Assembly (NCBI RefSeq): GCF_900105495.1
Contig: NZ_FNTF01000002.1
Location: 4,208,501-4,272,500, forward strand
Reading direction: 5' to 3'
Length of the DNA stretch: 64,000 nt
From: Pseudomonas frederiksbergensis
GTDB lineage: Bacteria; Pseudomonadota; Gammaproteobacteria; Pseudomonadales; Pseudomonadaceae
Positions 1 through 10,273 of this stretch are shown one piece after another. Made by a program: the position numbers and the translations under genes. Below the pieces are notes generated by a model that was given only the letters and a program-made list of their open reading frames with translations, searched no databases and had not been told where the DNA came from. Positions within the stretch are counted from its first letter, which is position 1; every line of letters starts with the position of its first letter.

Positions 1-1778
<1,778 letters not shown>

Positions 1779-1978
1779 AGTAAACCTTCAAGGTTTCCGG
1801 CCCTATTCGCCCCCCACAGCGATCCATTGGCCGGGATCGGGACACAGCCGGGGGTAATAAAACCGCACCGGATTGAACATCGGGGCGACGAATAGCGTGA
1901 CATGAGCAATACTCTGTTCGCGGCAATCCAGGGTTTGGAGCGCCGCACATTGCTATCAACGAGAACAAGGACGTAGCC

Positions 1979-2737
1979 ATGAAAACGGTCTCCATCAGTG
2001 AAAGCAGACTCTGCGCCCAAATCTGGAACAGCGCGCCGCAACTGGACAACATCCCTGTCATCAGCACTCAGACCCTGGTCCCCGCCGGCGCACGCGCTGT
2101 AGTGATTGCCCCACACCCTGGCGATGAAGTCGTGACCTGCGGCGGCCTGCTGCAGCTGCTCAGCGCCTTGGGTCATCCCCTCCAATTGATCTCGATTACC
2201 GACGGCAGCGCCAGCCATCCGGGCTCGCAACAATGGTCGGAGAAACGCTTGAGCGTGTTTCGCCCCCAGGAAAGCCTCGAAGCCTTGCGCCGGCTCGGAT
2301 TGCCGATGCACAGCCTCAAATGGATTCGTGGCGGTTTCACCGACAACGCCCTGGCCGAACGGGAGTTTCAGATGACTCAGTTCATTGCCCGTTATTTACG
2401 CCCCGGGGATGTGGTGTTCAGCACGTGGCGCGAGGATGGCATTGTCGACCATGACGCCGTCGGCCGGGCCAGCGTCAAGGCCGCGGCCATGGTCGGGGCG
2501 ACGCTCAACGAAGTACCGGTCTGGGCCTGGCACTGGCCAACGCGTGATCGAGGGCTTATCCCCTGGCATCGCGCGCGCAAGGTTCGCCTGGACACCTGGA
2601 CCGTCGCGCGCAAAAGCCACGCTACCCACGCCTATGCCAGCCAGCTCGACGGCGAACCGGCCATCGGCCTCGCCCCGCTGCTGCCCCCGGTGCTTCTGGA
2701 ACGGATACGGTTGCCCTATGAAATTGTCTTCGTCTGA
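1979..2737 (+). CDS. PIG-L/LmbE-like deacetylase family protein with altered active-site motif
   Basis: A 252-aa protein of the PIG-L (LmbE) fold, a family of zinc-dependent N-deacetylases acting on GlcNAc-type or other amide substrates. The N-terminal zinc motif reads APHPGDEVVTCGG at about residues 44-56; the family norm is HPDDE. Here the first Asp, the general base in studied members such as MshB, is Gly48, while His46 and Asp49 remain. A later DHDAVG motif (about residue 160) supplies the second metal His. The start has AAGGACG eight bases upstream. It lies 200 bp after glgX and 100 bp before an EEP-family gene. The substrate is unknown; activity may be lost or altered. Confidence 0.8.
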   Translation: MKTVSISESRLCAQIWNSAPQLDNIPVISTQTLVPAGARAVVIAPHPGDEVVTCGGLLQLLSALGHPLQLISITDGSASHPGSQQWSEKRLSVFRPQESLEALRRLGLPMHSLKWIRGGFTDNALAEREFQMTQFIARYLRPGDVVFSTWREDGIVDHDAVGRASVKAAAMVGATLNEVPVWAWHWPTRDRGLIPWHRARKVRLDTWTVARKSHATHAYASQLDGEPAIGLAPLLPPVLLERIRLPYEIVFV

Positions 2738-2745
2738 CATAAGCC

Positions 2746-2769
2746 TGTAGCAGCTGTCGAGCTTGCGAC
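2746..2769. repeat. Solo half of a class C REP-like element
   Basis: The segment starting TGTAGCAGCTGTCGAGCTTG matches one arm of the long palindromes at 23590, 46987 and 52348. No complementary arm follows here, so this looks like a solo or decayed copy between the PIG-L and EEP genes. Confidence 0.7.
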
Positions 2770-2837
2770 GAATCACTCTGAACTGCCTGCCGCTGTATCA
2801 GTCGCATGCATAACCCATCCCATTCAGAGGAGTGAAC

Positions 2838-3638
2838 GTGACCAGTGATTCCAAGTGGCAGGCCGTCGAATCATCTCCATTGAATACGCCCCCCGCGATT
2901 CATCGTCTGAGAGTGCTGACGGTCAACACCCACAAGGGTTTTACCGCACTCAACCGACGTTTCATTCTTCCGGAATTGCGTGAAGCGGTACGCAGTACCT
3001 CGGCGGACCTGGTGTTCTTGCAGGAAGTCGTCGGTGAACACGACCGCCATTCCACTCGCTACAACGATTGGCCGCAGACCTCACAATATGAATTCCTGGC
3101 CGACAGCATGTGGAGCGACTTCGCCTACGGTCGTAACGCGGTCTACCCCAACGGTCACCACGGCAATGCCCTGTTATCGAAATACCCGATCCGCGAACAC
3201 CGCAACCTCGACGTCTCGATCACCGGCCCCGAACGCCGCGGCTTGCTGCATTGCGTACTGGATGTGCCGGGTCACAAAGAAGTGCATGCGATCTGCGTGC
3301 ATTTGAGTCTGTTGGAAAGCCATCGCCAACTGCAGCTCCAACTACTCTGCCAACTGCTCGAATCGTTACCCGACGATGCACCGGTGATTATCGCCGGCGA
3401 CTTCAACGACTGGCAGTTGCAAGGCAACACCGCCCTCGCCCGGCGCGACTATCTGCATGAAGCCTTCGAGCGCCACCACGGTCGCCCGGCAAAAACCTAT
3501 CCGGCACGCTTTCCGCTGCTGCGCCTGGATCGGATTTATCTGCGCAATGCCAGCAGTCATGAGCCGCGAATACTGGGGCACAAGCCCTGGACGCATTTGT
3601 CGGATCACTTGCCGTTGGCGGTGGAAGTGCACCTTTGA
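2838..3638 (+). CDS. Endonuclease/exonuclease/phosphatase (EEP) family protein
   Basis: A 266-aa EEP-fold protein (the fold of DNase I, inositol phosphatases and sphingomyelinases), probably a cytoplasmic metal-dependent phosphodiesterase or phosphomonoesterase. Visible motifs in order are LTVNTHKGF near residue 30, LQEV with the metal-binding Glu, HGNALLSKYPI, GDFND and RLDRIYLR, then LSDHLPL with the catalytic Asp-His near the C-terminus. GTG at 2838 is chosen because AGAGGAG (2826-2832) sits 5 bases upstream; the alternative GTG at 2832 overlaps that ribosome binding site. Similar proteins (YbhP type) often neighbour clsB cardiolipin synthase, which is not seen here. The substrate is unknown. 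Confidence 0.85.
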   Translation: MTSDSKWQAVESSPLNTPPAIHRLRVLTVNTHKGFTALNRRFILPELREAVRSTSADLVFLQEVVGEHDRHSTRYNDWPQTSQYEFLADSMWSDFAYGRNAVYPNGHHGNALLSKYPIREHRNLDVSITGPERRGLLHCVLDVPGHKEVHAICVHLSLLESHRQLQLQLLCQLLESLPDDAPVIIAGDFNDWQLQGNTALARRDYLHEAFERHHGRPAKTYPARFPLLRLDRIYLRNASSHEPRILGHKPWTHLSDHLPLAVEVHL

Positions 3639-3923
3639 AACGCCCAATAGCTTCGTAGAATACGGTGCCTGAAAACGAAATCCCTTGCCCTACCTGTTAC
3701 TTCTGACAGTAGCGACTTCCAAAATCTGTTGATACGGTGCGCAGGTCCGTACCCGTTGCATGTACGAGCTTTCAACCGTAGCAGCCAACGTTGCCGAAGG
3801 TTTCCAGTTCGGGGACTTGTATTACCGATGTCGTCTCGCAATTCACGCTGCCAAGGACGTCAGACTCTTTTTCACCCACTACGAGTGAAGGGGTCGGACG
3901 CCAATCGATGCGTGGAGACGAGC

Positions 3924-6485
3924 ATGATATTTCCGACAGAATTGCCCAACTACCGTTACTCAGCCTGCGCCGTTTCTCTCTGTTTATGGATAGGCTGGTC
4001 CAACACCGCCCAGGCGAGCTGTACGCTCACACCGACCGCCGGCAACGACAATTACGTGTGCGACAGCACCAGCGGTGGCCCGCTGACCGACTTGTCGGGC
4101 AACAACACCCTGATCTTTCTCGCCAATGGCACCATCAATGGCGATGTAACCTTCGGCGCAGGTGCTGACCGGGTCGTCATGGCGGCGGGCACCATCGCAG
4201 GCGTACTCGATCAGGGCGACGGCGCCAATTTTCTGCAGATCGACAACGGGCAGATTACCGGCGAAGTCCACCAGCACAGCGGCATCGACACCTTCAACAT
4301 GAATGGCGGGAGTATTCATTCTCTGGCGCAGGGCGATGGTTTCGACCAGTTCCTGATGACTGGCGGCACGATTGCCGAGGACTTTGAAGATGGTGACTTT
4401 GCGCAGATGACCGGTGGCACGATCGGTCGCGTCAATATGAAACTCGACGACAACACCTTCGACATGTCCGGCGGCCAGATCCTCGGCAACCTGGTGACTG
4501 GTTTCGGCACCGACACGATCATCGTGTCCGCCGGGCGAATCGGCGGCAACGTCAGTGTCAGCGGCGGCAATGACAGCATCACCGTGACGGGTGGCGAGAT
4601 CCTCGGCGAGGTCCGTGCCAGCGCCGGTAATGACACGTTGGTGTGGAATGGTGGCGGCATCATCCGCTCTGCCATCCTCATGGGCACCGGCAATGACAGT
4701 GCCACCTTGGGAAATCTCGGCCAAAGCACCCTCGCCCTCACCCCGAGCATTGATGGTGGAGACGGCACAGACCTGCTGACCTTCGATGACACCACCGCAG
4801 CGGGTACTCCCCGGTACATCAACTGGGAAACGGTCAACCTGAACAATGGTTCGCAGATCGATCTGACCGGCATTTTTGTATTGGGCGACAGTGCCAGCGG
4901 CACCGGTGTATTCAATATCGATGGCAGCAGCACGCTGACGTCGACCCAGGGCCGCATCACGCCATTCACCGCCGGCCAGCGTGCAACCTTGAACAATGCC
5001 GGGCTAATCGACCTCAGCAGCGGCAATAGCCGGACCGACGATACGCTCACGGTGCAGGGTAATTATTCGGGTAACAACGGCCAGTTGTTTTTGCAAAGTG
5101 CAGTCGGCGATGACAACTCCCCCAGTGACAAACTGGTGGTGAACGATGGGACATTGACCGGCAGCACATTGATCACGGTCACCAATCTGGGCGGAACCGG
5201 CGGGTTGACGCGGCAGAACGGTATCCAGTTGGTACAGGCGCAAGGCACTGCTGTCAGCACCCCCGATGCGTTTGCGCTCAAAGGTCCGGTCTCTGCGGGT
5301 GCCTTCGATTACTACTTGTTCAAAGGTGGCGTTACCGCAAACAGCCAAAACAATTGGTATTTGCGCTCTGCCATTGTGGCCCCCACGACCCTCACCCTCC
5401 CCAACCCGGATCCGGCCTTGCCACCGATTGTCGTCCCGGTTGTCGCAACGCCGGTACCCGCACTTGCACCCGTCGGCAGCCCACCGTTGCCGGTTTTGCC
5501 GACAGCCGTACCGGGCGCGTCACCGATTGCGCTGTACCGCCCCGAGGTTCCAACCTGGTCGGTACTGCCTCCCGCCGCCGCGCAACTGACCCTCAATGCA
5601 CTCGGCACTTTCCATGATCGCCAAGGCGACCAGCGCCTGCTCCACGAAACCGGGGCCTTTGGCGCTGGCTGGGGCCGGGTCTATGGCAAGAATGTGAATC
5701 AGACCTGGGCCGGCACCGTAACGCCAAGGCTCGACGGTTCGCTCAGCGGCTTTCAGGTGGGTAACGATGTGTACAGCTCACTGACTGTCCATGGACAGAC
5801 CCAACGCATTGGTTTTTTTGTCGGGCATACGCGTTTGCAGGGCGATGTCGACGGTTTCAACCAAGGGTTCGAAAACAAACGTGCAGGCAAAGTGGAACTT
5901 GAAGGCGACAGTTATGGCGTGTACTGGACGTTGACCGATCCCAAGGGCTGGTACGTCGACACCGTCCTCATGGGCACTCGGCTCGACGGTGACAGCCACT
6001 CCGAACGCGGCCTCAAGCTGGATAACCGAGGCCATGCCTTGACTGCTTCGGCGGAAGCCGGCTATCCAGCTCAAGTGACGGGTAACTGGGTGGTCGAACC
6101 CCAGGTGCAGCTCATCCATCAAAAAGTCTCGCTGGACAGCCAGGACGACGGCATTTCCCACGTCTCATTCGACTCCGACGGAGCCTGGACCGGTCGCCTC
6201 GGCGCTCGACTAAAAGGCCGCTACCAAGTCAGCGGACGACCACTGGAACCTTACATTCGAGCCAATCTGTGGCACACCCTTTCCGGTACCGACTCGGTCA
6301 CCTTCGACGGTGTGGACCGGATCGATACCGAGCAAAAATCGTCATCGGCCGACCTCGGTGTCGGTGTTGTGGTTAGCCTCGCGAAAAGCGTGAGCGTGTA
6401 TGGCGCAGTCGACTACACCAGCAATATCGACAGTCATCAGCAGCGCGCAACGTCTGCAAATATCGGTGTCAGGGTGAGTTGGTAG
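3924..6485 (+). CDS. Autotransporter with beta-helical passenger and C-terminal beta-barrel
   Basis: An 853-aa type Va autotransporter. A signal peptide ends near AQA-S (about residue 31). The passenger (about 32-480) is built of imperfect glycine-rich repeats of about 20 residues (pattern GG-x-I-x-G, with runs such as MTGGTIG and GNDSITVTGGEI), which suggests a right-handed beta-helix. A proline/valine-rich linker follows (about 488-535), then a translocator barrel (about 575-853) ending in aromatic GVRVSW. Two Cys lie at the passenger start (about 33 and 46). ATG 3924 is preferred over upstream in-frame starts because GGAGA lies just upstream and a signal peptide follows directly. The next gene encodes a barrel closely similar to its C-terminus. 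The passenger's ligand is unknown. Confidence 0.88.
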   Translation: MIFPTELPNYRYSACAVSLCLWIGWSNTAQASCTLTPTAGNDNYVCDSTSGGPLTDLSGNNTLIFLANGTINGDVTFGAGADRVVMAAGTIAGVLDQGDGANFLQIDNGQITGEVHQHSGIDTFNMNGGSIHSLAQGDGFDQFLMTGGTIAEDFEDGDFAQMTGGTIGRVNMKLDDNTFDMSGGQILGNLVTGFGTDTIIVSAGRIGGNVSVSGGNDSITVTGGEILGEVRASAGNDTLVWNGGGIIRSAILMGTGNDSATLGNLGQSTLALTPSIDGGDGTDLLTFDDTTAAGTPRYINWETVNLNNGSQIDLTGIFVLGDSASGTGVFNIDGSSTLTSTQGRITPFTAGQRATLNNAGLIDLSSGNSRTDDTLTVQGNYSGNNGQLFLQSAVGDDNSPSDKLVVNDGTLTGSTLITVTNLGGTGGLTRQNGIQLVQAQGTAVSTPDAFALKGPVSAGAFDYYLFKGGVTANSQNNWYLRSAIVAPTTLTLPNPDPALPPIVVPVVATPVPALAPVGSPPLPVLPTAVPGASPIALYRPEVPTWSVLPPAAAQLTLNALGTFHDRQGDQRLLHETGAFGAGWGRVYGKNVNQTWAGTVTPRLDGSLSGFQVGNDVYSSLTVHGQTQRIGFFVGHTRLQGDVDGFNQGFENKRAGKVELEGDSYGVYWTLTDPKGWYVDTVLMGTRLDGDSHSERGLKLDNRGHALTASAEAGYPAQVTGNWVVEPQVQLIHQKVSLDSQDDGISHVSFDSDGAWTGRLGARLKGRYQVSGRPLEPYIRANLWHTLSGTDSVTFDGVDRIDTEQKSSSADLGVGVVVSLAKSVSVYGAVDYTSNIDSHQQRATSANIGVRVSW

Positions 6486-6809
6486 ACCGGTAGCCCACTA
6501 TTAAAAAACGCTCTGGGACGCAGGTTTCTTGACGATTTTTCGAACAAACAACAGCTTAGATGTGCGGCGAAAATCAGTCACTTGCGAACCCTAAAATACA
6601 CGTACCACTTATCGGCCATTTTCTTGACGCAGTATCAAGGGTCTTCTTAGCTACACGTTACTACCCCCGGAAATACACCAGGGGCAAGCCTCCAGACACC
6701 CGCAAAAACGGGCGGCCAGAGGCTTGCCCCATTACATTCGGTCGCCCCTCATTCGGGGTAGGAGAGACGCCAGAGCGAGATACCGCATGCGATTGCAAGG
6801 TAGACCTCC
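6486..6809 (+). other. Intergenic leader between the two autotransporter-family genes
   Basis: A 324-bp gap with no convincing gene. An in-frame stretch from 6560 lacks family features and runs through the start of the next gene in another frame. The gap contains one strong hairpin (6681-6730), listed separately. No clear promoter was recognised. Confidence 0.5.
6681..6730 (+). promoter_or_regulatory. Perfect 12-bp stem hairpin in the leader of the barrel gene
   Basis: GGGGCAAGCCTC at 6681-6692 pairs perfectly with GAGGCTTGCCCC at 6719-6730. Inside, CCCG/CGGG can pair around a CAAAAA loop. No T-run follows, so it is not a standard terminator. It could be an attenuator, an mRNA-stability element or an isolated REP-like unit unrelated to the other classes here. 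Confidence 0.5.
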
Positions 6810-7883
6810 ATGAAAACTTCATTCACCCAACAAGAGATCAAAGTTACTTTTTGCACTGTATCGAGCTCACTCCTTCTGTGCTCGTCCATGGAAGTGCAGG
6901 CAGGGCCGGCAGCGGATGAAGCCACGCCTTGGTACCGTCAGGATGTTCCGGTCATGACCTTACCCGCTGTCACTTTCACCGCTCCCTACTCCCGCCGCTT
7001 CAGCGCCGCCTCCGATACTCGAAGTTCGCGCCTGACCATCGAGGACGCTGCGCCTTCGGCCTGGGATCAGGTATATGGACAAGCTTCGCGGCAAGCGCAA
7101 ACCGATGTTCTGGCTCAGGGGTTTGCCGGCCCTGGCAGTAGCGAATTCAAAGGTCCGGCGATCCTGACTCTGAAAAGCGGTAGCGGTCATACCCAGCGAG
7201 TCGGACTGGTTGGCGGCACCACTCAGTTACAAGGCAACAGCAACGGGCTGCTGACCGGTCGCGCCCATGCTGACCCCAGCCACGACACCCTCAGCCTCGA
7301 AGGCCAAAGCCTCGGTGCTTACTGGAGTTTGACCGGTCCCCAGGGCTGGCACGTGGATTTGACGGCCAGCGGCGGTCGGGTCAACGGCTATACCCGCAAT
7401 GACCAGGGCGCCCGAATGGCGACCGAAGGCAGCGCGGTGACGCTGTCGGTAGAAGGTGGTTTCCCCATTGGCCTGAGCGACAATTGGGTCGTTGAACCCC
7501 AGGCGCAGTTGATCAATCAACGCATTACCCTGGACACCCCGTATGGCGGGTCTGGCAATGCCTCGTCCAGCGAACTGACGTCCTGGAGCGGGCGGGTCGG
7601 TGCACGCTTGAAAGGTAGTTACGACATCAACGGGCTGGGGGTCGAACCCTATGTGCGAACCAACCTGTGGCACACGGTGTACACCGGCAATACGGTGAAC
7701 CTCGATCAGGTCGAGAAGATCAGCAGCAGCCGTTATTCATCGACCGTCGAAGTGGGTTTGGGCCTGGTGGCCAGAGTGACACCTGCCGTGAGTCTTTACG
7801 TCAGCGCCGACTACAGCAGTGATGTGGATGACAATGATTTGAACGGGTTGATTGGGAGTCTGGGTGTGCGGATGCGGTGGTGA
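6810..7883 (+). CDS. Autotransporter-type outer-membrane barrel protein lacking a passenger
   Basis: A 357-aa protein with an N-terminal export signal (about residues 1-31, ending EVQA-GP), a short variable segment, then an autotransporter barrel from about residue 85 to the end (terminal GVRMRW). The barrel shares blocks with the preceding autotransporter: NWVVEPQ-QLI-Q, GR-GARLKG-Y and EPY-R-NLWHT. It is therefore a tandem paralogue that has lost, or never had, the beta-helix passenger. The start is the ATG before MKTSFTQQ; the ribosome binding site is weak (GCAAGG about 10 bases upstream). It could act as a stand-alone outer-membrane protein. The barrel family is clear; the function is unknown. 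Confidence 0.8.
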   Translation: MKTSFTQQEIKVTFCTVSSSLLLCSSMEVQAGPAADEATPWYRQDVPVMTLPAVTFTAPYSRRFSAASDTRSSRLTIEDAAPSAWDQVYGQASRQAQTDVLAQGFAGPGSSEFKGPAILTLKSGSGHTQRVGLVGGTTQLQGNSNGLLTGRAHADPSHDTLSLEGQSLGAYWSLTGPQGWHVDLTASGGRVNGYTRNDQGARMATEGSAVTLSVEGGFPIGLSDNWVVEPQAQLINQRITLDTPYGGSGNASSSELTSWSGRVGARLKGSYDINGLGVEPYVRTNLWHTVYTGNTVNLDQVEKISSSRYSSTVEVGLGLVARVTPAVSLYVSADYSSDVDDNDLNGLIGSLGVRMRW

Positions 7884-7885
7884 AA

Positions 7886-7995
7886 TGATCGTTCCCACGC
7901 TCTGCGTGGGAATGCCTCCAGTGACGCTCTGCGTCACATCGTAGGAACGCGGAGCGTCCCGGGCTGCATTCCCACGCGGAGCGTGGGAACGATCA
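7886..7995. repeat. Class D REP-like element (about 110 bp)
   Basis: An imperfect palindrome: left end TGATCGTTCCCACGCTCTGC, right end the complementary GCGGAGCGTGGGAACGATCA, with an inner GACGCTC/GAGCGTC pair. Same family as 13655, 16179 and 54405. It lies between convergent genes. Confidence 0.85.
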
Positions 7996-8021
7996 TGTGG
8001 GAGCGAGCCTGCTCGCGATGG
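7996..8021. repeat. Class A REP, single arm
   Basis: TGTGGGAGCGAGCCTGCTCG followed by CGATGG, abutting the class D element. Only one arm is present. This is the same unit as in the paired elements at 39961, 42838, 49714, 57239 and 62457. Confidence 0.8.
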
Positions 8022-8039
8022 GAGCGACTCGGTTCTGGA

Positions 8040-10271
8040 TCAACCCTCCGGACGCAGCATCAACACTGCCAGCGGTGGCAGGTTCAATACCAATGAGAGT
8101 GCCTGGCCGTGGCTCGCCTCGTCCTCGGTAAACGCCCCGCCGCTGTTGCCATAGTTCGAACCGGCGTAAGTGGCCGCATCGCTGTTGATCACCTCGGTCC
8201 AACGCCCGGCAAACGGTACGCCGATGCGATAACCCTCACGCGGCACCGGCGTGAAGTTAGCCACCACCAACACCGGCCGCCCATCCCTGCTCCAGCGCAT
8301 GAAGGCGTAGACGCTGTTGGTGGCGTCATCGCCAATCAACCACTGGAAGCCTTGTGGCGCGTCGTCCTGATCATGCAGCGCCGGTTCTTCGCGATACAGC
8401 CGATTCAGATCGCCGACGAGTTTCTGCACTCCTTTGTGTTCCGAATACTGCAGCAAGTACCAGTCCAGTTGCTGATCGTGGTTCCACTCACGCCACTGAC
8501 CAAACTCGCACCCCATGAACAACAGCTTCTTGCCTGGATGTGCCCACATGAAACTGAGGTAGGCGCGCAGGTTGGCGAATTTCTGCCAGCGGTCGCCGGG
8601 CATCTTGTCGATCAGCGAGTGCTTGCCGTGTACCACTTCGTCGTGGGAAATCGGCAGGATAAAGCGCTCGGACCAGGCATACACCAGACCGAAGCTCAGT
8701 TCGTTGTGGTGATGGGCGCGGTACACCGGGTCTTGCTGGATGTAGTGCAGCGAATCGTGCATCCAGCCCATGTTCCACTTGTAGTCGAAGCCTAGTCCGC
8801 CCTGTTGCGTGCCCTGGCTGACACCCGGCCATGCGGTGGATTCTTCGGCGATCACCAGCGCGCCGGGGGCTTCGAGGTCGACCACGTCATTGAGATGGCG
8901 CAGGAAGTCGATGGCTTCGAGGTTTTCCCGACCGCCGTGGCGGTTTGGCACCCATTCGCCGGCCTTGCGCGAATAATCGCGATACAGCATCGACGCCACG
9001 GCATCGACCCGCAGGCCGTCGACGTGGAAATGCTTGAGCCAGTGCAGCGCCGAAGCCAGCATGTAGCCGTGCACTTCGGTGCGACCCAGGTTGTAGATCA
9101 GCGTGTCCCAATCCTGATGGAAGCCTTCCTGCGGGTTGCCGTACTCGTACAGCGCAGTGCCATCGAATTGCGCCAGGCCGTGGGTATCGGTCGGGAAATG
9201 TGCCGGCACCCAGTCGAGGATTACACCGATGTCGGCCTGGTGGCAGGCATTGACGAACGCGGCGAAGTCATCCGGCGAGCCGTAGCGGGCGCTCGGGGCG
9301 AATTGCGACAGCAGTTGATAGCCCCAGGAACCGCCGAACGGGTGTTCCATGATCGGCATCAGCTCGATGTGGGTAAAACCCAACTCCTTCACGTAGGGAA
9401 TCAGCCGTTCTGCCAACTCATGCCAGGTGTACTGCCGGGCGACCTCACCCAGATCATCCAGCTCACATTGCCACGAGCCAGCATGCAATTCGTAGATCGA
9501 CAGGGGCGCACTTGGCCGATGACGGTCGCCCCGCGATTGCATCCACTCCTGATCCTGCCAATCGATGTTCAGCGGCGATGCGACTTTTGACGCGGTATCC
9601 GGCGGCAGCGAAGTGGCCAGCGCCATCGGGTCGGCCTTGAGCGGCAGAATGCCGTGGGCGCCGAGGATTTCGTATTTGTACGTTTCCCCCGCTTGCATGC
9701 GCGGGATGAAAATCTCCCATACGCCGGTAGGATGGCGCAGGCGCATCGGGTGCCGACGACCGTCCCAGTTGTTGAAATCCCCGACCACCGACACCCTTTT
9801 GGCATTCGGTGCCCACACGGCGAACCGCACGCCATCGACACCATCGACGGTTTTCAGCTGCGCGCCCAGGCAAGCACTCAGATCGCGGTGATTGCCTTCG
9901 GCGAACAGGTACAAGTCCATCTCGCCGAGTAACGGGCCAAAGCTGTAAGGGTCTTCGCAAACCTGTTCGCCGCCAGCCCACCGGGTTCGCAGCAGATACG
10001 GCTGCGCCCGATCGAAGTGCCCGACGAACAGGCCCGGCGTCTGGGTGGCCTCAAGGTTGCCGAGTTCTTCCCCGGAGTCCTTGGCCAGGACCTGCACGCT
10101 CAAGGCGTCCGGCAAATAGGCCCGAATGAATTGCCCGCCGGCACCATCGCCGTGGGGACCAAGAATTGCAAAAGGGTCGTGATGTTCGGCGCGTACCAGC
10201 GCGTCGATGTCCCGCGATCTGGGCAGCAACGCTTCTTTAGCGTGTCCCTGTTCCTTGTTCGAGAAACTCAT
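8040..10271 (-). CDS. glgB: 1,4-alpha-glucan branching enzyme GlgB
   Basis: A 743-aa GH13 enzyme that makes alpha-1,6 branches in linear alpha-glucan, here probably the glucan built by GlgE from maltose-1-phosphate. N-terminal E-set/CBM48 modules ([20 protein letters not shown]) precede the catalytic barrel: [12 protein letters not shown] with nucleophile Asp about 423, IAEEST with Glu about 476 and [10 protein letters not shown] with Asp about 543. The usual C-terminal beta domain ends the protein. Length matches bacterial GlgB. It is the last gene of the minus-strand run glgE > treS-mak > glgB, only 2 bp after treS-mak, so translational coupling is likely. Confidence 0.97.
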   Translation of the reverse strand: MSFSNKEQGHAKEALLPRSRDIDALVRAEHHDPFAILGPHGDGAGGQFIRAYLPDALSVQVLAKDSGEELGNLEATQTPGLFVGHFDRAQPYLLRTRWAGGEQVCEDPYSFGPLLGEMDLYLFAEGNHRDLSACLGAQLKTVDGVDGVRFAVWAPNAKRVSVVGDFNNWDGRRHPMRLRHPTGVWEIFIPRMQAGETYKYEILGAHGILPLKADPMALATSLPPDTASKVASPLNIDWQDQEWMQSRGDRHRPSAPLSIYELHAGSWQCELDDLGEVARQYTWHELAERLIPYVKELGFTHIELMPIMEHPFGGSWGYQLLSQFAPSARYGSPDDFAAFVNACHQADIGVILDWVPAHFPTDTHGLAQFDGTALYEYGNPQEGFHQDWDTLIYNLGRTEVHGYMLASALHWLKHFHVDGLRVDAVASMLYRDYSRKAGEWVPNRHGGRENLEAIDFLRHLNDVVDLEAPGALVIAEESTAWPGVSQGTQQGGLGFDYKWNMGWMHDSLHYIQQDPVYRAHHHNELSFGLVYAWSERFILPISHDEVVHGKHSLIDKMPGDRWQKFANLRAYLSFMWAHPGKKLLFMGCEFGQWREWNHDQQLDWYLLQYSEHKGVQKLVGDLNRLYREEPALHDQDDAPQGFQWLIGDDATNSVYAFMRWSRDGRPVLVVANFTPVPREGYRIGVPFAGRWTEVINSDAATYAGSNYGNSGGAFTEDEASHGQALSLVLNLPPLAVLMLRPEG

Positions 10272-10273
10272 GA

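Noticed and set aside
6560..6919. Possible small gene in the gap between the autotransporter-family genes
   Set aside because: It contains the intergenic hairpin, has unusual composition, and overlaps the next gene's signal peptide in another frame.
7886..8021. CRISPR-like or IS-like repeat cluster
   Set aside because: Repeats are palindromic REP units found singly in many gaps, without regular spacers, transposase or target duplications.
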